A stretch of DNA of 64,000 nt from CAYSCZ01 sp964429655 (lineage in GTDB: Bacteria > Bacteroidota > Bacteroidia > Cytophagales > Cyclobacteriaceae): contig CAYSCZ010000004.1 in the NCBI GenBank assembly GCA_964429655.1, forward strand, positions 1-64,000, read 5' to 3'. The notes beneath the pieces were generated by a model, which saw nothing but the letters and a program-made list of their open reading frames with translations, searched no databases and was not told where the DNA came from. The position numbers and the translations under genes are program-made. Below, in pieces: positions 45,779-54,952 of this stretch; position 1 is the stretch's first letter, and every line of letters starts with the position of its first letter.

Positions 45779-46857
45779 ATCATAATCATCTTCCAGGTTG
45801 CGGAAATAAACAAAAGTAAAATGGCAAAAGGTGTCAGATATTTCCAGGACAACGACATCAACTGATCCACCCTTAGCCTTGGATAAGTCCATCTTATCCA
45901 CATTTGTACGAAAACCAAAAATAAACTTTTAATGGTTAGCCAAAAAAAAGCCCAAAAATAGTGAATTATACTTCCCGGTGTTCCGGTGGTCCATTCAGCA
46001 AGCGGAATGGTTGAGATATTTGGAAAAGGAGTATTCCATCCTCCGAAAAATAGTATCGCTGCCAGATAAGAAACCAACAGCATCATACCATATTCCCCAA
46101 GCATAAAAATGCTCCACCGAAAACCGGAGTATTCAGTGTGGTAACCGCCAATTATTTCAGATTCGGATTCAGGTAAGTCAAATGGTGCTCTATTGGATTC
46201 GGCTAATGAGGATATGAAAAATATGATGAAAACTGGTATTAGTACAGGTGCCCGGAATATATTCCATGATAAAATTCCGCCTATTTTACTTACATCCAGG
46301 CCAAGTGCTTTAATACCTAAAAAGTAATTGCTCTCCTGAAAAAGAATTCCTTGTTGAACGGAAATCTCATTTAAATCCAACGATCCGGCTATCAAAGCCA
46401 CGGAAATAACCGATAAGCCGAAAGGCACTTCATAAGAAACCATCTGGGCAACGGACCGCATAGAACCATACAATGAATATTTGTTATTAGAGGCCCATCC
46501 TGCCATTAAGATGCCAACAACATCCAACGCTACGATGGCTAAAAGTAAAAACACACCACTGGGTACATCTGCTCCGGGGCGCGAAAAGTTTAATGGCAAT
46601 AAAGCATAGCCGGTGAATATTGCCAGGAAAATGATTACCGGTGCAGTTAAAAACAACCATTTATCAGTAGCCCTGGGAACAATATCTTCTTTTTGGAGCA
46701 TTTTCAGCAAATCAGCCACCGTTTGTAACAACCCCTTATAACCCACTTCCATCGGTCCTATTCTGTCTTGAATGAAAGCTGCAATCTTTCGTTCCGCATA
46801 AACTGCAAAAACCACAAAAACCAAAAGAAAATTAAGGTAATACAGAAACTGTATCAT
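45775..46857 (-). CDS. nuoH: NADH-quinone oxidoreductase subunit H
   Basis: Membrane subunit of complex I at the quinone-entry chamber, 360 residues with about 8-9 helices. The family signatures AERKIAAFIQDRIGPMEVG and NRAPFDLPESESEIIGGYHTEYSG are both present. It starts 31 bases after murI and overlaps nuoI by 4 bases (ATGA). No nuoA-G genes lie upstream in this window. Confidence 0.96.
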   Translation of the reverse strand: MIQFLYYLNFLLVFVVFAVYAERKIAAFIQDRIGPMEVGYKGLLQTVADLLKMLQKEDIVPRATDKWLFLTAPVIIFLAIFTGYALLPLNFSRPGADVPSGVFLLLAIVALDVVGILMAGWASNNKYSLYGSMRSVAQMVSYEVPFGLSVISVALIAGSLDLNEISVQQGILFQESNYFLGIKALGLDVSKIGGILSWNIFRAPVLIPVFIIFFISSLAESNRAPFDLPESESEIIGGYHTEYSGFRWSIFMLGEYGMMLLVSYLAAILFFGGWNTPFPNISTIPLAEWTTGTPGSIIHYFWAFFWLTIKSLFLVFVQMWIRWTYPRLRVDQLMSLSWKYLTPFAILLLFISATWKMIMI

Positions 46858-46888
46858 TTATTGAAATTAGGTGCAAACGATGCGATAA

Positions 46889-47692
46889 TCAAATCTTATG
46901 ACACTGTAAACTAACATTATCCCCAAAAAAAATTTTGGTGGAATTGTTCATGGCGTCAGTATAATCAGAAACCAAAAATATGTCTTTGAGGTTCTCTGTC
47001 GATTTATTTTGCAAATTGTTTAATGCAAGGATAGCCTTTAAGGCACTGGCGGTAAGTTCCGCTGAATCCAGAACATCAATATTCTTTTTTAAAATATTTA
47101 GAATTTCATTTTTAATAACCGGGTAATGAGTGCACCCCAGAATGAGGACCTCAATATCTGATAATATTTTATCCGAAAGGTATTGTCGAATTATCTCATG
47201 ACTGATCTTATTTTGATAAAAGCCTTCTTCAATCATGGGCACCAGCAATGGTGTAGCTAAACTATGTAGCGTCAAATTGTTGTTTAATGCTTCAACCTTA
47301 TGCTGATATACACCGGAGTTTACCGTTTGCTTTGTACCGATCAATCCAATGTTGGTTTTAGTGTAATTTTCCCTCAGAAAATTGACAATTGGTTCAATGA
47401 CATTTATAATCAAAGCTTTCTCTCCCGCATATTCTTTAATTAATTCTAAGGCGGCAGAGGAAGCGGAATTACAGGCTATTAAAATAACCTTGCAGTTAGA
47501 TTCCAGGAGGTAATTAATAATCTTTATCGAATATGCCTGGATTGCGGCAACCGATTTATCCCCGTATGGTAAATGGGCTGTATCACCAAAATAAATTATT
47601 TGTTCATGGGGCAATAGTTCTTTCACCGCCTTTGCCACGGTCAGCCCTCCTATACCACTGTCAAATATGCCTATAGGTTCTGATGATTTCAT
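46889..47692 (-). CDS. murI: Glutamate racemase
   Basis: Cofactor-independent racemase giving D-glutamate for peptidoglycan. 267 residues. The paired catalytic cysteines are in ACNSASS and GCTHYP, and the N-terminal FDSGIGGLTV and YFGDTAHLPYGDKS segments are present. The ATG is only 9 bases after the T run of an upstream hairpin. A -7-like TACTTTTG on the minus strand at 47765-47772 would place the hairpin in the leader. The nuoH start follows by 31 bases, so murI and nuo may share a transcript. Confidence 0.95.
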   Translation of the reverse strand: MKSSEPIGIFDSGIGGLTVAKAVKELLPHEQIIYFGDTAHLPYGDKSVAAIQAYSIKIINYLLESNCKVILIACNSASSAALELIKEYAGEKALIINVIEPIVNFLRENYTKTNIGLIGTKQTVNSGVYQHKVEALNNNLTLHSLATPLLVPMIEEGFYQNKISHEIIRQYLSDKILSDIEVLILGCTHYPVIKNEILNILKKNIDVLDSAELTASALKAILALNNLQNKSTENLKDIFLVSDYTDAMNNSTKIFFGDNVSLQCHKI

Positions 47693-47700
47693 GTTGATAT

Positions 47701-47730
47701 AAAAAAAGAGACCTCAATTTTGAGGTCTCT
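47701..47730 (-). terminator. Hairpin terminator between the cysteine/cystathionine synthase gene and murI
   Basis: On the minus strand, AGAGACCTCA (47730-47721) and TGAGGTCTCT (47716-47707) pair perfectly over 10 bases with a 4-base loop, followed by seven T (47707-47701). It ends 9 bases before the murI ATG. Confidence 0.8.
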
Positions 47731-47764
47731 GCAAGCAAAGAGTATTAGTTTAGTTTGGTTGATC

Positions 47765-47772
47765 CAAAAGTA
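47765..47772 (-). promoter_or_regulatory. Candidate -7 element of murI-nuo
   Basis: TACTTTTG on the minus strand matches TAnnTTTG exactly. No convincing -33 box 19 bases upstream. If used, transcription would start near 47758 and the hairpin at 47707-47730 would lie in the leader. Confidence 0.3.
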
Positions 47773-47786
47773 AGAAATTTTACAGA

Positions 47787-49157
47787 TTAATTAGTCATCG
47801 CCATCAATAAATCGCTTTGCGTGATGATATGAACCTGATTTAGCTGATCCCTCACAAGCAATGCTTTATTATCCTTATTAATCAATGAAGACAAAACATC
47901 CAAAGTGTTATCCAGGCCAACAAACTGGAATGATTTGTCCATTATCTCGGAAACGGGCCTTTCTTTAAGTTCGGGCTTTTCAATAAGTTTTTTCAAAACA
48001 GAAGAATCATTCAGGCTACCTACAAAATGGTTCCCATCAATCACAGGGATTTGATCTATCCCTTTTTTATGCATTAGAAGGATTGCATGTCCTATTGTTG
48101 TTTCATGATCTATGGTTTGCAGTTGCTTTTCTTCCGGTCTGTGTTGGATAATATCTTTCGCTGTAGCATATTTTGCTTCGAGGAACCCGTGATCCTTCAT
48201 CCAGTAATCATTGTAAACCTTACCCAGGTACCTGGTTCCATGGTCAGGTAAAACGACAACCATAATATCCCCTGTTTTGAGGTTATCGGCTGCATAATCA
48301 AGTGCTCCTTTGGTGGCAGCTCCACAAGACCAACCGATAAATAATCCTTCTTCCCTTGCCAATCTTCTGGTCATGATTGCAGAATCCTTATCCGTTACTT
48401 TTACAATATGATCTACCACATCAAAATCTACGTTTTTAGGTAAAATATCTTCGCCTATACCTTCAGTCAGATAAGGGTATATCTCATTTTCATCGAAAAT
48501 CCCGGTTTCCTTGTATTTTTTAAATACGGAGCCATATGTATCAATTCCAACGGTAATAAGGTCTGGTTTTTTTTCTTTTAGATACCTTGAAGTCCCGCTT
48601 ATTGTCCCACCTGTGCCCATTCCTGCGGCAAAGTGGGTGATTTTCCCGTCTGTATCGTTCCATATTTCAGGGCCGGTTGTTTCATAATGCGCTTCAGTAT
48701 TGGATAAATTGTCGTATTGATTTGGATATATTGAATTAGGGATATCCTTATTAAGTTTCCTTGCAACTGAATAATATGATTTAGGATCGTCTGGCGGAAC
48801 ATTTGTTGGACAGACGATTACCTCTGCACCTAATGCCCTTAAAATGTCTATTTTTTCTTGAGACTGCTTGTCAGACAAGGTGAAAATACAGCGATAACCT
48901 TTTGAAATTGCAACCAGTACCAGACCCATTCCAGTATTTCCTGAAGTACCTTCGATGATCGTACCACCAGGTTTCAAATCCCCTCTATTTTCCGCATCTT
49001 CTATCATTTTTAAAGCAATTCGATCTTTTACGGAATTTCCAGGATTAAAATATTCTACTTTAACGAATATTTCTCCTTTTATCCCGTGATTTACATGGTG
49101 TAACTTCACCAATGGTGTATCCCCTATTGCCTCTACTATTGAATTCAGATAGCGCAT
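47787..49157 (-). CDS. Pyridoxal-phosphate beta-synthase with CBS domains (cystathionine beta-synthase-like)
   Basis: Fold type II PLP enzyme joined to a C-terminal CBS pair, 456 residues. The PLP lysine is K44 in GNSVKDRIA, and the phosphate-binding loop is GTSGNTGMGL. The substrate region CPTNVPPDDP and PNQYDNLSN is typical of cystathionine beta-synthases rather than plain cysteine synthase, and the CBS pair (about 335-456) agrees. CBS pairs in this family bind adenosyl compounds as allosteric sensors. The reaction is condensation of serine with homocysteine, or a cysteine-synthase-type reaction. A plausible -7 box (TATTTTTG) is on the minus strand at 49171-49178. Confidence 0.88.
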   Translation of the reverse strand: MRYLNSIVEAIGDTPLVKLHHVNHGIKGEIFVKVEYFNPGNSVKDRIALKMIEDAENRGDLKPGGTIIEGTSGNTGMGLVLVAISKGYRCIFTLSDKQSQEKIDILRALGAEVIVCPTNVPPDDPKSYYSVARKLNKDIPNSIYPNQYDNLSNTEAHYETTGPEIWNDTDGKITHFAAGMGTGGTISGTSRYLKEKKPDLITVGIDTYGSVFKKYKETGIFDENEIYPYLTEGIGEDILPKNVDFDVVDHIVKVTDKDSAIMTRRLAREEGLFIGWSCGAATKGALDYAADNLKTGDIMVVVLPDHGTRYLGKVYNDYWMKDHGFLEAKYATAKDIIQHRPEEKQLQTIDHETTIGHAILLMHKKGIDQIPVIDGNHFVGSLNDSSVLKKLIEKPELKERPVSEIMDKSFQFVGLDNTLDVLSSLINKDNKALLVRDQLNQVHIITQSDLLMAMTN

Positions 49158-49230
49158 AAATTTTTTTAGACAAAAATAGAAAAAGTTTTTACGGGTCTAT
49201 ACATATTTAAACAAATGAAAAGATAATCTT

Positions 49231-50133
49231 ATGAAGAAGATAAAACTTAATGAACATGTTTCACTTTCAAACCTTGTTCTCGGTGTTTGGAGACTAAATG
49301 AGTGGAATTACAATACGCATCAATTACTACATTTCATTAATGAGTGTATAGCGTTAGGCATCACTTCTTTTGACCATGCCGACATTTATGGAAACTATGA
49401 ATGTGAAGAAATCTTTGGTAATGCAATAAAATCCGATCCTTCCCTTAAAGATAAAATTGAGATTGCGACAAAATGTGGCATTAATCTAATATCAGATAAA
49501 TACCCCACAAGAAGTGTGAAACACTACGATACTAGTAAAACTCATATTATTCAATCAGCGGAAAACTCGCTTAAAAAAATAAATGTCGATAAAATCGATC
49601 TTTTATTATTACACCGTCCTGATCCTATGATCAATCCATATGAGGTTGCAGAGGCTTTTACACATTTAAAAAACCAGGGTAAAGTAATGTCTTTTGGTGT
49701 ATCAAATTTCTTGCCCACCCAATTTAAAGCGCTCCAGGCCCATTTAGATTTCCCACTGATCACCAATCAGATCGAAATAAGCGTCCTCAATCATGAAAAT
49801 TTTCATAACCATACCGTAGATTTTTGTCAGGAGTCAGGAATAAAGCCAATGATCTGGTCACCACTTGGTGGTGGTAAGATCTTCAATCCTCAAAACATTC
49901 AGGAAAAAAACCTGGTAGAAACACTTCTGTCAACTCAACTGAAATATGAACTTGAACAACCCGAACAAGTAGCTTATGCCTGGTTGCTTAGCCATCCGTT
50001 AAAAATGATACCTATTTTAGGAACAGGAAAAATTGAAAGAATAAAGACAGCAGTGGACACATTACCGGTGAAATTATCACGAGAAGATTGGTTTCGGATA
50101 TGGACTGCCGGCGAAGGTGAAGACGTGCCTTAA
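49231..50133 (+). CDS. Aldo/keto reductase
   Basis: NADPH-dependent oxidoreductase of the AKR superfamily, 300 residues. The catalytic tetrad is visible as Asp48 and Tyr53 (FDHADIYG), Lys81 (ATKCG) and His128 (LLLHRPD). It resembles the YdhF branch. The physiological substrate is unknown. It starts divergently from the beta-synthase gene across a 73-base gap and meets a convergent hydrolase gene with a 1-base gap. Confidence 0.92.
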   Translation: MKKIKLNEHVSLSNLVLGVWRLNEWNYNTHQLLHFINECIALGITSFDHADIYGNYECEEIFGNAIKSDPSLKDKIEIATKCGINLISDKYPTRSVKHYDTSKTHIIQSAENSLKKINVDKIDLLLLHRPDPMINPYEVAEAFTHLKNQGKVMSFGVSNFLPTQFKALQAHLDFPLITNQIEISVLNHENFHNHTVDFCQESGIKPMIWSPLGGGKIFNPQNIQEKNLVETLLSTQLKYELEQPEQVAYAWLLSHPLKMIPILGTGKIERIKTAVDTLPVKLSREDWFRIWTAGEGEDVP

Positions 50134-50134
50134 T

Positions 50135-51106
50135 CTAATTTTTTAAATATTCAGCAACTTCATCCTGGTAAGAGTCCTGGTATTTATCTGACTGATATAT
50201 TTCTACATGATCAACGGAATCTACTTCAACAATTTTGAGGTTTGATTTATTTAAAGCATTCATTTCCTCAATAAATATATTATGAGGGGTTGTCTTATCA
50301 TCTTTTGACTGGAAAATCAGGATGGGTATGGAAATTGATGGCAGTAAGTAACTAAACCTCATAGAATCTGCATAACCATTGATCATTTCATTGAAACTGT
50401 TATAAGGCTTATCAAAAATAAATCCCGGGATCCCCATGTCATCAGCCCCTTTTTTTAGTGTGGCCTTTACATTTACCAGTGGGCTATCGAAAATTAATTT
50501 GTCTATGGTGATGTTTTTATTGTTTATCCTCTCCGTAAGTTCATTTCTATTGAGCATGGTGGCCGTTGCCATAGCACCCATAGAAAAAGCATAGATAACA
50601 AAATCTTCCTGTTCCTTTTGATCATTTAAATATATAAGAGAAGCATTCACATCTTCAGCAAACTTATATCCCATAAAAGTTTCTGATGGTTCTGCTTTTC
50701 CTGAATTTCTGAGATCAGGAATAAAAATGTTGTAAATAGAATCGAGTCCCTCCTTTTTTATTAAAGTCAGATATTTAAGTGTTTTCAGGCGGTTTGATGT
50801 TCTCCCATGGACAAATAGTATACACTTGCTGGAAGCGTTATTGTTAGCAATATACCAGGCAGATAATTTTATTCCGTCAAAAGACTTGTAGGCTATTTCT
50901 TCAAAATTTTTAAACCCGTAATCTCCTGGATGACGATTATCTTCTATCCCATATTGTTGTTTCAGTGAATCAACCTCAAGAACATCATTGAATGTAATCG
51001 GATCATATGAAATAATTAGCCCGGTAATAGCGGTCAATCCAAAATAATATATAGAATACAAAGCTAAAAGCAGTATTATTATAAATATCGGTAAACGCTT
51101 TTTCAT
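50135..51106 (-). CDS. Membrane-anchored alpha/beta hydrolase
   Basis: 323 residues. An N-terminal transmembrane helix (about 6-31) anchors a serine hydrolase fold facing outward. The nucleophile elbow is AFSMGA with Ser175, the oxyanion region is FVHGRTS, and the general-base His is about 300 in SVDHVEIY. It resembles BAAT/DUF1100-like or YqkD-like hydrolases. Substrate unknown. The 3' end is 1 base from the convergent aldo/keto reductase gene. Confidence 0.83.
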   Translation of the reverse strand: MKKRLPIFIIILLLALYSIYYFGLTAITGLIISYDPITFNDVLEVDSLKQQYGIEDNRHPGDYGFKNFEEIAYKSFDGIKLSAWYIANNNASSKCILFVHGRTSNRLKTLKYLTLIKKEGLDSIYNIFIPDLRNSGKAEPSETFMGYKFAEDVNASLIYLNDQKEQEDFVIYAFSMGAMATATMLNRNELTERINNKNITIDKLIFDSPLVNVKATLKKGADDMGIPGFIFDKPYNSFNEMINGYADSMRFSYLLPSISIPILIFQSKDDKTTPHNIFIEEMNALNKSNLKIVEVDSVDHVEIYQSDKYQDSYQDEVAEYLKN

Positions 51107-51416
51107 TTATTTAAAATTGATTTAGTAAAATATTTTTTGTTAATACTCAGTTAACATTATTATAATTTTCAATTAACTTCGTGGTCATCATAGAATAGAC
51201 AATTATATATCGATGTTAACGATGAGCTCATCTAAATTTAATTGGAAAAAGGTAATTCTAATCTTGGAGATTACAGCTTTTCTGGCATTTTTAACTTTAA
51301 TTTTGATAAATAGATTTTACTACCCTATATTTTAATTTTTCAAATATTCTATTTTAATCGAAACACTTTTACTTTGTAGGGTCGTTTGATTGTAGAAAGT
51401 CTATTATTTCTTCTCT
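51107..51416. other. Intergenic region with a candidate small membrane ORF
   Basis: 310 bases between divergent hydrolase and DnaJ-TPR genes. It carries a 40-codon plus-strand frame (51213-51335, listed) and a short inverted repeat GTTAA/TTAAC at about 51139-51155, but no clear promoter. Confidence 0.5.
51213..51335 (+). CDS. Candidate 40-residue single-helix membrane peptide
   Basis: An ATG-started frame of 40 codons. After a short polar N-terminus with Lys12-Lys13, residues about 14-32 form a continuous hydrophobic stretch (VILILEI then TAFLAFLTLILI), then a short Arg-Phe-Tyr end. This is the shape of bacterial small membrane proteins and is unlikely to be a random pattern, although there is no strong ribosome site. 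A second ATG three codons in (51222) is possible. Function unknown. Confidence 0.4.
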   Translation: MLTMSSSKFNWKKVILILEITAFLAFLTLILINRFYYPIF

Positions 51417-52589
51417 GTGATAAATTATTATACTGTTTTAGAGGTTAGAGAAACAGCTTCGGCTGATGAAATAAAAGCCGCCTTTAAAAAGAAAGCTGTT
51501 CAATATCATCCTGATAAAAATCCTGACAACCCTGAGGTTGAAGAGATATTTAAGCAGGTCAATTCCGCCTATCAAACATTGTCTAACGAATACACCCGGG
51601 CAAGTTATGATTTGAAGCTTCAATATAGTAGAGCCTATGAGGAGGTTCCTCCTTCCAGATATCCGGCTTATCCTCAACCTTATCACAGGCCCAGATATCG
51701 ATACAAAAAAAGGGAGAAAATAAGTTCAAAGGAAAACCTTACCGCTACACTGTATGCTGTGATATTCACAATAGTGGTCTCCACTTTAGTTATGGGTGGC
51801 ATTTGGGGAAGAAAATATTACAACCAACAAAAGCATTTAGCCCATTTGGAAAAGCGCAGAGGTATATTTAACAAAGCCAAAGTTAATTATGAGCGTGGAA
51901 ATCTGTCAATAACCCTGAAACTATTAAACCAATTGGGAGGATTCTTTTCATCAGAAAGAGACATAGAAGAATATAAAAAAGAATTAATAAAGGATATTAA
52001 TGAGAGGGGTGATAAATATTATAAAAATGGTAAGCACAAAAAAGCTATTCAGTTTTTTGAGATACTTGAAGATAATGAGACATTTATGAGTCAAAATACC
52101 ATCCTCAAGCTTGCCCAATCTTATAAAAAAATAGAAAATTACGAAACCGCGCTGCACCTATACACTCAGCTATTGACAAAAGGCTATAGAAATCTGGTCG
52201 TTTATGGTGATATGGCGGATATTTACATGATACAGGGCAAGAATGAATTGGCTATATCATTTTATGATCGAGCCAGCGATCAAATCATAAAAGACTATAA
52301 AAGCATTTATGGAGATGCTTACCCCTTGGTAATCAGTGCAAAGTTTATACCACCCATACACTATACCATTTTTACAGGATTGGTTGAGGCCCTAATTTTA
52401 ACAGAGGACTACCAACGCGCCTTAAAGGCCACGAAGTGGAATATCAGGGTTTGGCAAGATAGTTCACTTAATTTTCTGCAGCGATCAAGATGTTATCAGG
52501 CAATCGATAATCCATTCTTGGCCTGCGAAAATTTCCAGATGGCTAAGCTACTTGGCTATGATGGAAACCAAGGTGATTATTGCAATTAG
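51417..52589 (+). CDS. Membrane-anchored J-domain protein with C-terminal TPR repeats
   Basis: 390 residues. An N-terminal J domain (residues 2-68) with the HPD motif at 31-33, which stimulates DnaK ATPase. A Pro/Tyr/Arg-rich linker (75-97), a transmembrane helix (about 108-130), then TPR-like helical repeats to the end. There is no Gly/Phe or zinc-finger region, so it is a type III J protein. The start is GTG (51417); no ATG precedes the J domain. The orientation would place the J domain in the cytoplasm and the TPR part outside if it is a single-pass protein with N-in topology. Confidence 0.85.
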   Translation: MINYYTVLEVRETASADEIKAAFKKKAVQYHPDKNPDNPEVEEIFKQVNSAYQTLSNEYTRASYDLKLQYSRAYEEVPPSRYPAYPQPYHRPRYRYKKREKISSKENLTATLYAVIFTIVVSTLVMGGIWGRKYYNQQKHLAHLEKRRGIFNKAKVNYERGNLSITLKLLNQLGGFFSSERDIEEYKKELIKDINERGDKYYKNGKHKKAIQFFEILEDNETFMSQNTILKLAQSYKKIENYETALHLYTQLLTKGYRNLVVYGDMADIYMIQGKNELAISFYDRASDQIIKDYKSIYGDAYPLVISAKFIPPIHYTIFTGLVEALILTEDYQRALKATKWNIRVWQDSSLNFLQRSRCYQAIDNPFLACENFQMAKLLGYDGNQGDYCN

Positions 52590-52675
52590 AATACAGTTGT
52601 TTTATTTGGGATTACTTGTGGATATTTATCCTCGCTTAACAATACCTTAATCCTACCCTTTCAGTAAATTGCAAA

Positions 52676-54949
52676 ATGTCTTTAGATAATGAATTTAAAT
52701 ACCTGAACCAGTTAAATCCACCTCAAAAAGAGGGCGTGATCAACACAGAAGGGCCCACTATGATCATAGCTGGCGCCGGTTCAGGAAAAACAAGGGTACT
52801 TACCTACAGGATAGCTCATCTGATAAAAGCCCATAATATCGAGCCTTTTAATATCATGGCTCTGACCTTTACCAATAAGGCAGCCAATGAAATGAGAAAC
52901 AGGATAGAAGGTGTGGTGAGCACAGAAGCCCGAAACCTTTGGATGGGTACATTTCACTCCGTATTCTCCAGGATATTGAGGATTGAGTCAGGTAAACTGG
53001 GTTATCCAAGCAATTTCACCATTTATGACACCGAAGACTCAAAATCGCTGATTAAATCAATTGTAAAGGAATTCAAACTGGATGATAAGATTTACAAACC
53101 AAATATAGTCTATAACAGGATCTCGTCTGCTAAGAACCAGCTGGTCTCCTCTATGGATTACATGAATAATCCGGTGTATCGGGAAGATGATGAAGCTTCC
53201 ATGAAACCTCAGCTCTGGAAGATATATAAAACATATGTTGATCGATGCTTCAAAGCTGATGCCATGGACTTTGATGATCTGCTATTTAATACAAACGTAT
53301 TGTTCAAAGAGCACCTCGATGTGCTGAATAAATACCAACAGCGGTTCCATTATGTGCTTATTGATGAGTTTCAGGATACGAATATTTCGCAGTACCTTAT
53401 TGCTAAAAAACTTGCCGCAGTAAGGCAAAACATATGCGTTGTAGGAGATGACGCACAAAGTATTTATGCTTTCAGAGGCGCAGACATACGAAACATCCTG
53501 AACTTTGAAAAAGATTATCCGGATTTAAAAATCATTAAACTGGAGCAAAATTATAGATCTACACAAAACATTGTTAATGCCGCTAACTCTGTAATAAATC
53601 ATAACAGGGCACAACTCACAAAAAGGGTATGGACATCTAACGGCTCCGGGGACCTGATCCAACTGATCAAAGCGACTTCTGACAATGAAGAGGGTAAATT
53701 GGTGGCCAGCAGTATTTTTGAAAGTAAAGTCAACAATCAGCTGCACAATAAAGATTTTGCTGTACTTTATAGAACAAACAGCCAATCGAGGGCCATTGAA
53801 GAAGCCCTCAGACGTAACAACATTCCCTATAAAATAATCGGTGGTTTATCTTTTTATCAGAGAAAGGAAATTAAAGACCTGGTTGCTTATTTAAGGTTTG
53901 TGGTTAATCAAAATGATGAACAGGCAATGCGACGTATTATCAACCTTCCTAAAAGAGGTATCGGGCCTGGTACAATTGAAAAAATGCTCGTCGCGGCAAA
54001 TGAAAATAATAAAACACTATGGGAGATAATAGAAAATATCAAAATGTATGTGGGAGGAAGAGTTGCAAACTCGATAGAAGATTTTTGCACTTTAATTAAA
54101 AGTTTTAAAAATACAGCAACTAAAAAGGATGCTTTTGAAGCAGCCAGCCTTATCGCAAAAAGCTCAGGCCTTTTGAAGGAATTATATGAAGATAAAACCG
54201 TTGAAGGTGTAAACAGATATGAGAATGTCCAGGAGCTTCTAAATGCGATAAAAGAATTTACTACTGATCCGGATAAAGAAGATAAAAGCCTGGGGGCTTT
54301 TTTGCAGGAAATCGCTTTACTAACAAGCCAGGATGAAAAACAGGGAAATAATGACGTGGTAACTTTGATGACTATCCACATGGCCAAAGGGCTGGAGTTT
54401 AATTCAGTTTTTATTGTTGGTTTGGAAGAAGATCTATTTCCTTCCCAAATGATGATGAACAGCAGGGAAGACCTTGAAGAGGAAAGGAGGCTTTTTTATG
54501 TGGCAATCACCAGGGCCAAAGTACAACTGTATATTAGTTATGCGCTTAATCGTTACCGTTTTGGCCGGTTAAAACAGTGTGATCCAAGTCGGTTTATTGA
54601 TGATATAGACCCAACATATATCATAGTAAACAAGCGGTTTTCCAATAAAGAACCAGTTACTCCATCATCCAATTACTACGCTGAGCATTTTGTTAAAAAC
54701 ATCAAAAACACCAACCAACGAAAGGTCACTCAAAATATTAACCATAAGCCATCACCTGATTTTAGACCCAGTGATACCTCTAATTTGAACACAGGTATGC
54801 GGGTGGAACATCCAAAATTTGGCTTTGGAATTGTTACATCCCTGGATGAAGATGGGGCAAACAGAAAAGCCAGAGTGGAGTTCGATAAGGCCGGGACAAA
54901 AACATTGCTCTTAAGCTTTGCAAAACTTAGAGTCCTGGAGCAGGAATAA
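52676..54949 (+). CDS. UvrD/PcrA-type DNA helicase
   Basis: Superfamily 1A 3'-5' helicase for repair and replication restart. 757 residues. Walker A GAGSGKT (33-39) in motif I, motif II DEFQDTN, motif III GDDAQSIYAFRGA, motif IV/V with EQNYRST and HMAKGLEF, motif VI VAITRA. The C-terminal KOW-like end (MRVEHPKFGFGIVTSLDEDG) is typical of PcrA/UvrD in this phylum. Its stop is 3 bases from the 3' end of the opposite-strand gene, with no hairpin between. Confidence 0.93.
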   Translation: MSLDNEFKYLNQLNPPQKEGVINTEGPTMIIAGAGSGKTRVLTYRIAHLIKAHNIEPFNIMALTFTNKAANEMRNRIEGVVSTEARNLWMGTFHSVFSRILRIESGKLGYPSNFTIYDTEDSKSLIKSIVKEFKLDDKIYKPNIVYNRISSAKNQLVSSMDYMNNPVYREDDEASMKPQLWKIYKTYVDRCFKADAMDFDDLLFNTNVLFKEHLDVLNKYQQRFHYVLIDEFQDTNISQYLIAKKLAAVRQNICVVGDDAQSIYAFRGADIRNILNFEKDYPDLKIIKLEQNYRSTQNIVNAANSVINHNRAQLTKRVWTSNGSGDLIQLIKATSDNEEGKLVASSIFESKVNNQLHNKDFAVLYRTNSQSRAIEEALRRNNIPYKIIGGLSFYQRKEIKDLVAYLRFVVNQNDEQAMRRIINLPKRGIGPGTIEKMLVAANENNKTLWEIIENIKMYVGGRVANSIEDFCTLIKSFKNTATKKDAFEAASLIAKSSGLLKELYEDKTVEGVNRYENVQELLNAIKEFTTDPDKEDKSLGAFLQEIALLTSQDEKQGNNDVVTLMTIHMAKGLEFNSVFIVGLEEDLFPSQMMMNSREDLEEERRLFYVAITRAKVQLYISYALNRYRFGRLKQCDPSRFIDDIDPTYIIVNKRFSNKEPVTPSSNYYAEHFVKNIKNTNQRKVTQNINHKPSPDFRPSDTSNLNTGMRVEHPKFGFGIVTSLDEDGANRKARVEFDKAGTKTLLLSFAKLRVLEQE

Positions 54950-54952
54950 AGT

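Noticed and set aside
45779..45901. Upstream in-frame start giving NuoI a 41-residue N-terminal extension.
   Set aside because: The extension lies inside nuoH on the same strand; the ATG at 45778 matches the family start and gives the usual ATGA overlap.
53908..54387. A 159-codon minus-strand frame inside uvrD.
   Set aside because: Antisense shadow of conserved helicase motifs, with an improbable Ser/Phe/Leu-rich composition and no domain.
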